This document shows, piece after piece, positions 1-11,834 of a stretch of DNA of 64,000 nt (the first letter of the stretch is position 1; each line of letters starts with the position of its first letter). The position numbers were made by a program, and so were the translations under genes. A model generated the notes under the pieces. The model had not been told where the DNA came from, did no database searches, and saw only the letters and a program-made list of their open reading frames with translations. Source of the DNA: Tetradesmus obliquus (lineage: Eukaryota; Chlorophyta; Chlorophyceae; Sphaeropleales; Scenedesmaceae); contig CP126196.1 of assembly GCA_030272155.1 (NCBI GenBank), positions 4,650,501 through 4,714,500 on the forward strand, given 5' to 3'.

Positions 1-2837
1 GATGCAGGATTGAGCTCTGGAGGTGGTGTTTTCACATGTTTGCGGCCTTGCATGTTTGCGGCCTTGCATGCATGGCGTTGTTTGCTGGCTGTGCATTGGG
101 AGTGATGCAGAGGTTCCCACTTGGTAGCTGCCAGTCACTAATTGCTTTGAGATTGATCGCTACTGCACTTGCTCTTCTTATCTCCTGCTTCATGTGTGCA
201 TATGCCTGGCACATCACGCAGTCATGCAGGCATGCTGTTTTGGCGCGCTTAGCTCTTGTGCTGAGTGCCTTGGGCAGTTTTATGTCCTGGGAGCGGCACC
301 AGTAGCAATGCACTTGGGACAGAGATACGTTTGGTTGGCGGACGGATGGTATCTCACCACATCTGCTTCAGGTGTTCTTAATGGCATGATGATGTTGCAG
401 GGCAAGGTTTGTCTTTCCAGATGTCATGCGTCCACTGCACTCTCATACTTACTCTGCGTTGATGGCTCTACCTCTTTCACATTCAGTTCAGGAGTTCGGC
501 GCTTCGGCAAAGGCGGCTTGCACGTTTGCATCAACCCCTGCTTTGCTGCTCTGATGCCGCGCTCTGCTGTCGGGGGCATCACATCGTCCTTTTACACGAT
601 TGCATGCCTGTACATGCCGGATTTGGTGCAGGCCGGCTTACATAGGGTGGGTCCCTGTTCTCCCGGGGACGTTGTCAAGCTTCCATCTTCCCCACCTGTG
701 CCATGATGTTCGATATATAATCTGGGGCGGGTGTGGAAAGGTGTGCAGGGATATGCCGGGTTGGTGCTGTGCCACTGCTGCAATGAAGCAAATTTGGTGT
801 TGAAGTCCTGGCTGTTGCGCTAATTCTTTCAGCGCGCTGCTGAAGATACTCCCACATGTGCTTGGCGGCCTGCTGCCGAAGTTGCTGCTACCTTTTTGCC
901 ACAGCTGAAGGTCAAAACTTTGAAGATTGGGCGCATGGCTTTGCAGATTGTCGTTCGCAACGCCGTCTGCCTTGCTGACGTATGCATACGTGATGCAGCG
1001 AGCCAGTTGCTGCGGTTTGTGTGCGCTGCTGTTTGTGTGTGCGGTACGACTGGCACATGCGTGCATGTGCGTGAAGGTGCATGAAGGCCGGTGTACCTGA
1101 CTACGGCGTTTACACACAGAAGTACAGAGGAGTGCTTGTACATGCTGCTGTCATCTACGTGTCCATTGTGTGATGTGGTCTACTGCAGCAGCCCATCAGC
1201 TGATGCACTACTTGTGCAGTTGTGAGAGCTGGGCGTGGCGCCGCTCTTGTGAAGCGGAGGCTACAAAAAGTGGTTCTTGAGCAGAACCAGTGTAACGGGT
1301 CTGCTTCCGCGCGTACCCATATAAGGAAAGTTGCCGAATTGCATTCATTACAAGCATAAGTATCATGCAACATAATGCGCACTCACATGGCAAGAAGTGG
1401 TCCCCCGAAAGGCCACCATGGCTGCTGAGCCTCAGATTAGCATGTGCAGCTCCTGCTTCTGCTCCTATGTCGTCTAGTATTATTCATACGGCTGGAACCT
1501 TATGGGCAGGGTAACGCTCGTGCTACACATCACGCGTGCTGTGTGTTGCAGATGGCATCTGGCTCAGCCGCGCTGGCCGAGCCTGGCAGATCTTTCATCA
1601 AGGCTTGCAAAGTTGGAGAGTCGGTAGGGGTACTAGGCGGACACGATTACAGTGCAGAGTGCATGCACTGCCAGCGTCAAGCTGGGCCAAGCGCTAAAGA
1701 ACAACCCAAATGTATGAAGTTTCGACGCCTCTGTCATCATGGTATAAGCCTTCAGCCTACAGCCGTTGGCTATGCCTTCTATCAACCATACCCCTCTTGA
1801 GCATATGTGCGCTGCTGCCATGCCATGGCCATGGCCGCAACTGTCAGGCCTGCGCCGACCACTAGTAGGGCGTTGTCAGTGCAAATGCATCTAGTCAGCA
1901 GCTGCAAGTGGATCCAGTGACCCCTGACAACCACCTGCTGAGCAGTAGCTTACTGTGGAAGTTCCACACGAATCCCTGCAAGCTTCTATGCGCAGACATT
2001 GCCTTGGCAGCACAGGTCACTCTCCATGCATGCGTTAGTGCAACTAGAATGTGATGTCAGCTGGAGTACAGGAGGGTCTACTGCATCTACATCGTTACGC
2101 CACCCCTGCACGCCAAAAGACCGCGTGGATGCACAAGCCAGTATAAGCAAGGCCTGTTATTCCAAATCTAGTCCAGCAGCTGTGCTGCAATGCATCCTGA
2201 GGTCCATTTGTGTGTGCACATGCAGAGTCATAACGCATGCCCGACACAGGCAGCTTCATCATCACAATGTTGCCTGGCAAATTCACACAATTCCTCTGTC
2301 AACACAAAAGAGTGGTGGCGCGGGACACTCTGCAGCTGCAGCACTGCTGGCAGCCTTATGCATGATGCCATCATGGCAGCCCTGTGCACAAAAGAAGCAT
2401 CACGAGTGGATTCAGCCCTGCCAGAACGTTTGCCAGAAGCAGACTGATTGTTATTGTAACAGTTCAGGCACATAATGCTGAGCACTGCCGGCCTGTGCAC
2501 GCGCACACACGTAACACACAAAGAGATGACAAGTTCACCCCACCCCCGCTGCATGTTTCAACACAGTTCAACAACATGGCATTTTTGCAGAGCAAGTGAA
2601 CACGAGTGCCTAAGCCAGTGTTGTGCTGTAACCTGTAAGCAGTCTTGCAATGCATATCATCAAGTCTGTTGTTATTAGCTGCAGGCCACTACCTGGCCCA
2701 GCTGTGCCTAGAAAGAAGCCACTGACTGCAGCAGCAGCAGCAGCTAGTCAACTTTGACCAGCCCCAACCAACGTTAGCAGCGGAGAGCAGCAGCTCAGAA
2801 ACAAGTGCTGCAATGCATAGCCGCCTAAACGCCTGCC
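1..2837. other. No supportable gene
   Basis: Only short open frames without recognisable motifs. A 17-bp direct repeat (CATGTTTGCGGCCTTG) starts at 36. The 89-codon hydrophobic plus frame at 36-305 could be an exon tail, but nothing corroborates it. Further 3' exons of the cellulose synthase-GH9 gene may lie here. Confidence 0.5.
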
Positions 2838-3260
2838 CACAAGCGCTCCCCCGCAGCACCCGGCAGCCCCTTTTGCCTTGGGCAGTGCACAGCGCAGCAG
2901 CTGCAGTGACACTATCAACACATAAACCATAATCCAACTGCCAGCAGCAGCTTACTAGGTGTGTGACACACCCTCCCACCAGCGCTGCCCCGCTGCATCT
3001 GGCAGCCCTTTGGCCTTTTTGCGCAGTGCACAACACTGCTGCAGCAGCCCCGAAACAACACCTGCAAACTAGCTGCCGGCAGCAGCCTACACGCCCTCCA
3101 ACTATCGCTGCCCTGCAGCTATGGGCAGTGCACAGTGCTGCAGCTGCAGTGACGCCCAGCAAAACGCACACATACCTAAGCTAGCTGGAAGCCCCCTACA
3201 CGCCCTCCCACCAGCGCTGCCCCGCTGCACCTGGCAGCCCCTTTGCCTTCAGCAGCATCT
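2838..3260 (-). repeat. Three partial copies of the GH9 terminal-exon end
   Basis: Imperfect copies of the last bases of the 3393-3763 exon occur at about 2838-2880, 2978-3020 and 3205-3275. Each includes the CAGCGCTGGTGGGAGG-like boundary. Elsewhere in this gene such arrays always duplicate an exon edge plus its splice donor. The pattern therefore hints that GCGCTG/GTGGGA is a real donor and that another exon lies further left. Confidence 0.5.
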
Positions 3261-3392
3261 GGATGAACCCGTGTGCACTGTAGATGTAGCAAAACACCCG
3301 ACGAGCTCACACACGGCTGCTGCTGCTACAGCTGCTGTAGTGACGCTCTCTGACAGACAAAAAGATTAACATCCCAGCAGCTAGCAGCAGCC

Positions 3393-6300
3393 TTATTGCA
3401 CGCCCTCCCACCAGCGCTGCCCAGCTGCATCTGGCAGTCCCTTCGCCTTCAGCAGCACCGTCTGAATGAACCCGTTGCCCTGCTGGCACTTGGCCATGTT
3501 AATATCGTCCGCAACCAGCCCTGCCACGGCCGCCGAAAAGCCTGCGGAATTCAGCAAGCTGACCGTATTCGCCGGATTGTTCATGTCGCGGTCATCAACC
3601 CAAGCATCATTATCATCTGGGCCACCGACTAAGCCGCCACGCAGTGTGTGGAAGTTAGGGTCAGTTGTGTAGTAGGCCGTCTCCCAGGTGCAGTCGGAGA
3701 TGTCTGCTGGGGGGCAAGAGGCAGCCTTGTGTGGCGTCTTGCGCGGTTGCACAGCACCGTAGCCTGCACGCATAAGCGGTGAAGGAGGCAGCGGCAGCGT
3801 CAAACACCTTGTGAGGGTGATGAAATGCACAGTTGAAGTTCATAACAGCGCGCACATGCATGTCAGCTCAACGTTTGTGATTTTGACGATGACGCGTGCA
3901 CGCCCAGCACCTCTTATGCATGGCAACGACACGTCATCCACATGTCTAACATGTTGCAATGACACAAAGTGACAAGCAAGGACTTGAGTAACAGCACACA
4001 TGTCACGTGCGAACGCCCCGCACGATGCGGGCCGCATTTCCTACGCATGGCAGTGACATGTCATCAACACGTATGTAACATGTTACTAACACATAGTGAC
4101 AAGGCAGGCCTGCCGTAACAGCTCACCTGTCACATAGGAGCGCCCGGCATCTCCCAGCATATAGCCAATCTGGTTGCGCGCCCAGCATGCATACAGCATG
4201 TAGTTGCCCTTGAGCACGGTTTTGGCAGCAAGCAGTGTGTAGAACGCCGCGTTCGCGGTGTGCTGCAGCGTGCCGTCCGGCGAGGCCTTTGCTAAGCCCT
4301 TGCGCGTGTAAAACACCTCGCTGGAGCCTGCATCGCGCTGCTGCTGACTATTCATCCACTTGTTGACGAACGCGGCCACGTTGGCTTTGTACGTCGCCTC
4401 GCCGGTCACTTGCGCGAGCAGCAGGTCCAGCGCGGGAATTACGTTTTCGTAATTCCATTGGTACGGATTCGAACTCACGTGGCCCTCCGAGGCGACGGAT
4501 TTGCCGTAGAACGCGATCGCCTCGGAAAGATACTTCTGCTGCCCTGTGCCGATGTAGAGCCACACTGCTGCGTAGGCCAGGTCGTCGTGCATTGACACGG
4601 AAGGGTAGAGCTTGCCGGAGTCGATGAACTTGGCGTAGAGGCCGCGCCAGCGCTGCGCGTAGGTGTACAGCAGCTGCGCCTTGGCAAGGTACTTTTGAGC
4701 CACCTGCGGTTGAAAACAACGGGTGGCGGACACGCAAAGGTGAGTGTAAGATCTTCGTGTGCGGAGCGCTGCCAGGAGCATTGCCAGGTACCTCTGACTC
4801 AGAGCTCAGCGCCAACTGCGGGTGAAAACAGAAGGCGTCGAAGATGCAGTGACACCTGGCAAAAGTGACACCAGCTGGCAGTGACACCCGTTTCATGGTG
4901 ACAAATGTACAGCAGCTGCGCCTTGGCCACTTCTGAGCCGCCTGCGGTGGAGGCGCAGAGTGACAGATGTGCTTGAAGATGCAGCCGTAAAGTGCAAGCT
5001 GCACAGCAGCTGCGCTTTGGCCGATGTATCTGAGCCACTTGCGGGTGAGGAATGAGGTGACACACATGCTCAAAGGTGAAATCTTGAAGTGCAAGGTGTG
5101 CGTGAAAGCTTGCTGTTAGCGTTGCCAGCGGGGGCCAGCACACCCCGGGCGTGTGTGGATGTTGCTCAGCCGAGCCCAGAGAACACGCTACAACCCGCGC
5201 TTACTTGCAGTGAGCCTCCCTGAACCGCCACAGCAGCAGCAGCAGCCAAGCCAGCAGCTGCCATGGCCATGTCGTTAGTGCCTGGCACGACTACAGCCGC
5301 ACATCATCCACAAACCTAAAAGCCGCGCTCACCTGCAGAGAGTCCCCTTGCACCGCCACAGCAGCAGCAGCCAGGCCCGCAGCCGTCATGGCCATTGCGT
5401 CAGTGCCTGGCCGGGCCTGTGACAGGAAACTTGCAGGGCGGGGGATGGTGGAACGTTCTGGTTGCCCCCAGTAGGCGCGGTCGCGGGTGATGTCGCCAAC
5501 CTGCAGGGATCGAGTAAAAGTAACAATGTCATAACACACAGCAGGTAACATGAGATGCGGCAGTGCACAGGGGATGCAGCACTGCGTGTGTACGTGGGTG
5601 GGGAAGCAGAATCACTGCTGCCAATCAAAGCAAGTTGAACCATTGCGATGTTACAGCTTGATACCGCCCCTAGAGCTGAGCGCGGACGCATGCTGTCGCC
5701 CAGTCTGCTGATGGCACTCTTAACATTCATCACATCGCGCCATAGGTCAGAAGGCCCATTGCAGACATGTGAATAATAATGATAATAATATCTGCGCGCC
5801 GCACCTGTGCCACAAAGATGGGTTGCACCGTGCCGCTGCTGCTGGTGATGTTTGTGATGGCCACCGTGTTCAGGTAGTCAGCGCCCCAGCGTATGGTGTT
5901 TGCACCGAATTCCAGGTTGTCACTCGCAGCATAGCCCTGTTTGAACTCCCAGTAGGCCCAGCTCAGCAGTGACACCGTAAAAGCAGTGGGGTAGGTCAGC
6001 TTGAGCATGCCGCCTGCAGCACAGCAACATATGTTTTCAGTGTTCACTCTTTTTCATCTGGTCGCTGACCACGTGTTCGCCCTGTTGTGGCTCATACCAT
6101 TCAAGATCAGATGAGCAGTGACACTGTGAAGGCGGTGGAATAGGTCAGCTTGAGCATGCCGCCTGCAACGCAGCGTGGCGACGACAATGGTGAGTTCACA
6201 TCAGCTGGCTGTGGTCAGAGTTGCAAGAGAGGAGTTGAGGAGGCAGTACACATCACTAACACTTTTAAGGTCGCTCGTACCAAGCCACAACCACGCAGCG

Positions 6301-9223
6301 CAACGTAATAACATCGTACCACTTTGTGATGGCACATGCACAAAACACAGGTTCAGGAGCAGGCGGCTGCTGCGTGCAGCACAGCATGCTGTACATCACT
6401 GTGGGCAGGGGTCTCCTGGTTCAGCACTAATAAAAGGGGCTATGCATTGACTGTATAAGTTCGTCCTTTCACATGGCTCACCGTCGTCGTACCAGCCTCC
6501 CAGCAGCGAGTAGTTCTTGCCGTTGGGCAGCAGCACGCTGTCCCAGACGCCGCTGTTGCCGCGCCAGGGCGTGTTGCTGATGCGAGGGAGCTTGCCGGAG
6601 CGCTGCATGCATAAGATGACAGGCAGGCAGACAATATGATGTCAGGCGACTCCTATGTGCGCCTTGTAACTAGTGACACCTGCTGCCAACAGTCACAAGT
6701 GACACCTGCCGAGAAGCTTGCTGGAGCGCTGCATAAGCAATGTAACAGACAGCCAGGTGATGAGCAGGTGGAAATAGCGGGGTGAATATGCGCCAGGGCG
6801 TGTTGATGATGAGAGGAAGCTCGCCGGAGCGCTGCACAAGGAATGTAAAAGACAGCCAGATGATTAGCAGGTGGAAATAGCGTGATGATTCTGCGTCAAG
6901 ACGTGTTGATGATGAGAGGAAGCTCGCCGGAGCGCTGCATAAGGAATGTAACAGACAGCCAGACGATTAGCAGGTGGAAATAGCGGGACGAGTATGCGCC
7001 AGGGCGCGTTGCTGATGCAGGGAAGCTTGCCTGAGCGCTGCATAACGAATGTAACAGACAGCCAGATGATTAGCAGGTGGAAATGGCGGGACGTTGAAAT
7101 GTATGCGGCAGGGCGTGTTGCTGATGCGCGGGAGCTTGCTGGAGCGCTGCATGCATTAGCGCGTCGGACACATCAAGAAAGACAGTCAGCACGTGGAAAG
7201 CAGCGATGGCGATTTTCGCCTGATTGAGCCCACCTGCTGCAGTGATAGGCCGCATGATGCCGTAGTGCCACCCACCTGCATTTAGGGACTGTATTAAAAC
7301 ATCAACGTTACGTGACGTTGCACGTGCTTCAGGTCGAGTTCTTTGAGCACCAGCCAGGTGGACTCCCATAACCATGACACCCGCAGCAGGGACACCCAGA
7401 CCGATGCTAGTGACACCTGCTGCCGAGGTTGTCACTAGTGACACCCACCTGTGCCTCGAAGAACTGTAGTGACACATTCAGCACTTGTCCGAGGTTGTAA
7501 TCATCGGGCACCAGCCAGGTGCAGGCAATGCCTCCAACTGCCATTGCGAAGCTCAGCGCAAAAGCAAAGCTGCAGAAGTCCTCAAAGAGCTCCAGTGACT
7601 TTTGCTTGGGCTTGGGGTCGTCACCTTCTGCTGCTGGCGGGTCCACATCCATGTAGATGTAGCGCAGGAACAGCGCGGGCGGGATCTGCAAGTATGAAAG
7701 CAGGCGCTTTTGTGATATGTATGGACAATGTGACCGCTGCATGCTTATACTTGGGAGTACTGGAGCGGGTCTCCGTCCATGTAGATGCAGCGCAGGAACA
7801 GCGCGGGCGGGATATGCGGGCGACAATAAAATACGTAAAATGACAAATTTATACAGCTCCTGGATTCCAAAGACGTGATTTTGTCACAGGCAAACAACCC
7901 ATCTCAAACGCGCATGCCACAATTCTTCACCTTCGCTGAGGCTTACAGTCGTGTGCAGTCATGCATGGGGACATAACAACAGCAACACGGCAAGTCACTT
8001 CAAGCAACGTATCATGCATTGCACCCTTGCCTGTTCCTTTCCTTTGTAAAAGTGAGATTTCATGAAGCAACACGTCACATAACAGATCTACACAAGCTGA
8101 CCCGCTCACCATGTTGTGGATGGCCCAGAAGACTGACAGCAGCAGGAACCAGCGCACCTCGCCCTGCGCTGTATACGGCTTGTCGATAATCCCAAAGATG
8201 CCAACTGCCGCTGTAATAAACGACAGCAGGAATGACACCAGCAGAACATAGTGGTCCCAGGTACCAGCCATATCTCCGAGGTACTTTGGCTTCAGCCAAG
8301 AGAAGCATCCCCCGCTGCAGATCCTGCGTTTGGGCTTGGAATCGGCGCCATTCGCTGCCGCTGCCGCGTTCTTGGCGCCCGTGACTTTGAAGCCGAGCAT
8401 CTTGCCGGTCAGGGGAGCGATGATCGCTACGTTGATGACGGCTTTCGTGAAGGTGAACCACAGCAGGTGGCAGGAAACGATGCAGAACCACACCGGCTTC
8501 AGGTGCTCCCAGCGGCGCGCGTACTGCACAAGGCGTGGGCAGGCGGGCAAAAACAATTCAGAATCAGCAAAAATTCAACTGTAAAAACATCACAGCGGCT
8601 TCCAGTGCTCCCAGCGCGCATACTGCAAGGGCGAGAGGGATGGGCAACTGGTGACAGCGGATTTGAATTTAGGTTTGCATTTGAATTTCTGAATGCAGAA
8701 CCACACCGGCTTGAGGTGCTCCCAGCGGCGTGCGTACTGCACAAGGATGGGCAGGCGGGCAATCAAGTCAGAGACAACCAGAGGAAGTGATGTGAGTGTT
8801 GGTTTGCAATCAGTGTTCTAGAGTCACACCAGCCGCAAAGGATCCTTGCGGCATGCAGACTGCAGGAGACACACCAGCAGCGACATGCAACTGACATTGC
8901 ATCTTTACCAGCCACGTGCTACTGCAAGCCGTGAATGTCATTTATAGAATCATACATGTCATTTTGGATATTCCAGCTCACCATAGTGACCATGGTTGAC
9001 GAGGTGTAGTACAGCGTAGCCGCAAGTGCAAAGTCGCGGTTCAGCACCAGCGGGTAAACCCCAAACACCAGCGCAATGAAGGGCACCACCACGCTGCAGG
9101 GTACTGCCAGCATGTTGGTGATGTAGCTCCAGGTGACGCTGGTGTACAGCAGGCGCATGTCCAAGGTTAGGCCGGTGTCCAGGAGAGGGCACTCCTTGGA
9201 GAACAGCACCTGTGGAGAAGAGT

Positions 9224-9257
<34 letters not shown>

Positions 9258-9473
9258 GTGATTGGCGTGTACAGCAGCTGCATGTCCAGGGACATTCATG
9301 CGAGAACGTCGCCTGCAGCAGCAGCTGCAGCAGCAGCAGCAGCAGCAGCAGGGTGATCAGCATGTTGGTGATGTAGCTCCAGGAAACGCTGGTATACAGC
9401 AGGCGCATGTCCAAGGTTAGGCCGGTGTCCAGGAGAGGGCACTCCTTGGAGAACAGCACCTGTGGAGAAGAGT

Positions 9474-9507
<34 letters not shown>

Positions 9508-9726
9508 GTGATTGGCGTGTACAGCAGCTGCATGTCCAGGGACATTCATGCGAGAACGTCGCCTGCAGCAGCAGCTGCAGCAGCAGCAGCAGCAGCAGCA
9601 GCAGGGTGATCAGCATGTTGGTGATGTAGCTCCAGGAAACGCTGGTATACAGCAGGCGCATGTCCAAGGTTAGGCCGGTGTCCAGGAGAGGGCACTCCTT
9701 GGAGAACAGCACCTGTGGAGAAGAGT

Positions 9727-9758
<32 letters not shown>

Positions 9759-11311
9759 CATGATTTTGGTGATGTCCAGGTGACGCTGGTGTACAGCAGC
9801 CGCATGTCCAGCGTGAGGCCAGTGTCAAGGAGGGGACACTCCTGGGAGAAGAGCACCTGCGGCAGCAGCAGCAGCAGCAGTAGCAGCAGCAGCAGGTTGA
9901 TCGATGTGTACAGCAGCCGCATGTCCAAGGTTAAGCCGGTGTCCAGTGTGGAGCACTCTTAGGAGAAAGGCACCTGCGGAGAGGACAGTGGAAGCAGCAG
10001 CAGCAGCAGCAACAGAGCCACGCTGATGTACAGCAGCCTTCATCTGGACCTCGCACTAGCGTGAGCGCTGCTATGAGACCTAAGCAACAATCCACCCAAA
10101 GAGCCTGCGAAGCATACAGCTACTGTGCATGTGTCGCCCGGCTTGGCAATCCGCAAGTATGTCAACATGACTCCGCGCACCTGCGTCTGCCCTTTGGGCC
10201 AGCGCGAGCGCTGCTGGGATGGAAGTCCCGACCAACACACAATCCAAAGAGCAATTTGCAAGTTTGTCACAACGTCATGTATGCCCCGCACCTGCATCTG
10301 CCCCTTGCACCTTCACAAGCGCTGCTGGAAGGCCAAACCAACCAGTCAACCCATCACTCTGCAAAGCTGTGGTTGCTTTGTCTACATGCTGCATTTGCAA
10401 CTGCAAATGTGACATGTATTAACGTGTTTACCCCCACCTGCATCTGGCCCTTGCACCAGCGTGAGCGCTGCTGGAAGACCTTGCGCACCGTCTCGGGCGA
10501 GGTGCCAAACACCAGGTACTCGTTGAGGTACCTGGCAGCAGCAGCATGAAGCAGCATGAAGCAGCATGAAGCAGCATGTCAGCCTGTGTACCAACGACTA
10601 AAATTATTTATTCCGTCTGCTTGTATGCTGTGTTAGGTGGGGAAGGCTATGCAGGTAAGCAGATGCAAAACACTAGAACTGTATAAGCCTGCAACGATCC
10701 AAATTTATTTACAATGCTAAGCCCCACCTGGCCTTGTAGCCCTTCGCCTTGAGGTTCATGCCCAGGGTGTAGTCCTCAGTGACTGACCAGGTGGGGAACC
10801 AGCCGCACTTGAACAGCGCATCGCAGCGCAGCCCAAAGTTGGTGCCGGTGCAGGCAATGTACTCCACCGCGTCAGTGCCTGCAGCAGCAGCAGCAGAAGC
10901 GCAGCAGCAGCAGCGGCAGCAGCAGCAGCAGCAGCAATGGCAACGGCGGCACCAGCAAGGCAACATGTGTGTGAGCAAGAGGATGTATACTCGACATGCC
11001 GGGTGCTGCATGGTGTGCATGCACGAGGCCGCAGCAGCCAATAGAGCAGCGGCTGCAGCTGCCGGCAGCAACTGCAGCCTTGAAGAGACGAAACCTGAGC
11101 AGCGTGATGCATGTACAGCTGGCAGGACAACAACGCCATGGGCTGCAACGGCAATGCCAGCTTAAGGGTTCAGGGTTTGGATCCTCTATGTGACTTTTTG
11201 ATCAGTCAGTCCACAAGGCTGCTGACCTGGCAGCATGTACTCCCAGAAGGAGAGGTTGAGGCAGTTGAAGATGTCGTAGGAGGCCTTCACGTCATCAAAG
11301 CTGCGAGGTGG

Positions 11312-11392
<81 letters not shown>

Positions 11393-11751
11393 GGTATTGA
11401 CAGCAGCAGAGCACGCTGTGCATGTATGGGTGGTTCCAATGCAACTGCATAAAGTATGGCTGACGCAGGTTTATCTGCAACTCAGACCGCCAACAATGCG
11501 TACAGAGAAGGACGATCGCAATGTCAACAATAGTATATACTAACATATATGTTATGAAACCACGCTCACTTCTGTGATATGCGGCACAGCGCAATCTCCT
11601 TGTCAGCCGTCACAGTTCTAAGCACAGCATGCGTAACAGGAACATCTCTGTCATGTGCAGTCACCCCAACCTACTCACTTCTGTGGTGTGAGGCACAGCG
11701 CAATGTCCTTGTCAGCCATCACTTCCAGCACACGGCAGAAGAAGCTCTCCT

Positions 11752-11834
<83 letters not shown>

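Larger units (their letters stand above)
3393..6602 (-). other. GH9 domain with degenerate catalytic residues
   Basis: Family 9 landmarks are present in order: FFEAQRSGKLP, WRGNSG, GGWYDDGG, PTAFTVSLLSW, IRWGADYL, WGQPE, RPGTDAMAMTAAGLAAAA, DDLAYAAVWLY, NQIGYMLGD, SYVTGGYG, GGLVGGPDDNDAWVDDR and NSAGFSAAVAGL. The catalytic positions differ. The canonical DAGD reads DDGG, so the second Asp (general base) is Gly. The Glu of the NEVAxDxNA acid motif reads Thr (NTVSLLNSA). The HHR substrate motif reads PHK. The domain is full length and free of stops across all five exons, so I infer a maintained fold without hydrolase activity. Confidence 0.5.

Noticed and set aside
194-706. 170-codon plus-strand frame
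   Set aside because: No motif, a Cys/Ser-rich chance-like composition and no splice context.
3393-7685. A separate GH9 gene next to a cellulose synthase gene
   Set aside because: No start codon or promoter-like break separates them, and a single exon contains both parts.
8959-9928. Minus-strand frames of about 200 codons with repeated VLFSKECPLLD
   Set aside because: They read through duplicated exon heads and CAG tracts; only 8982-9209 joins in phase.
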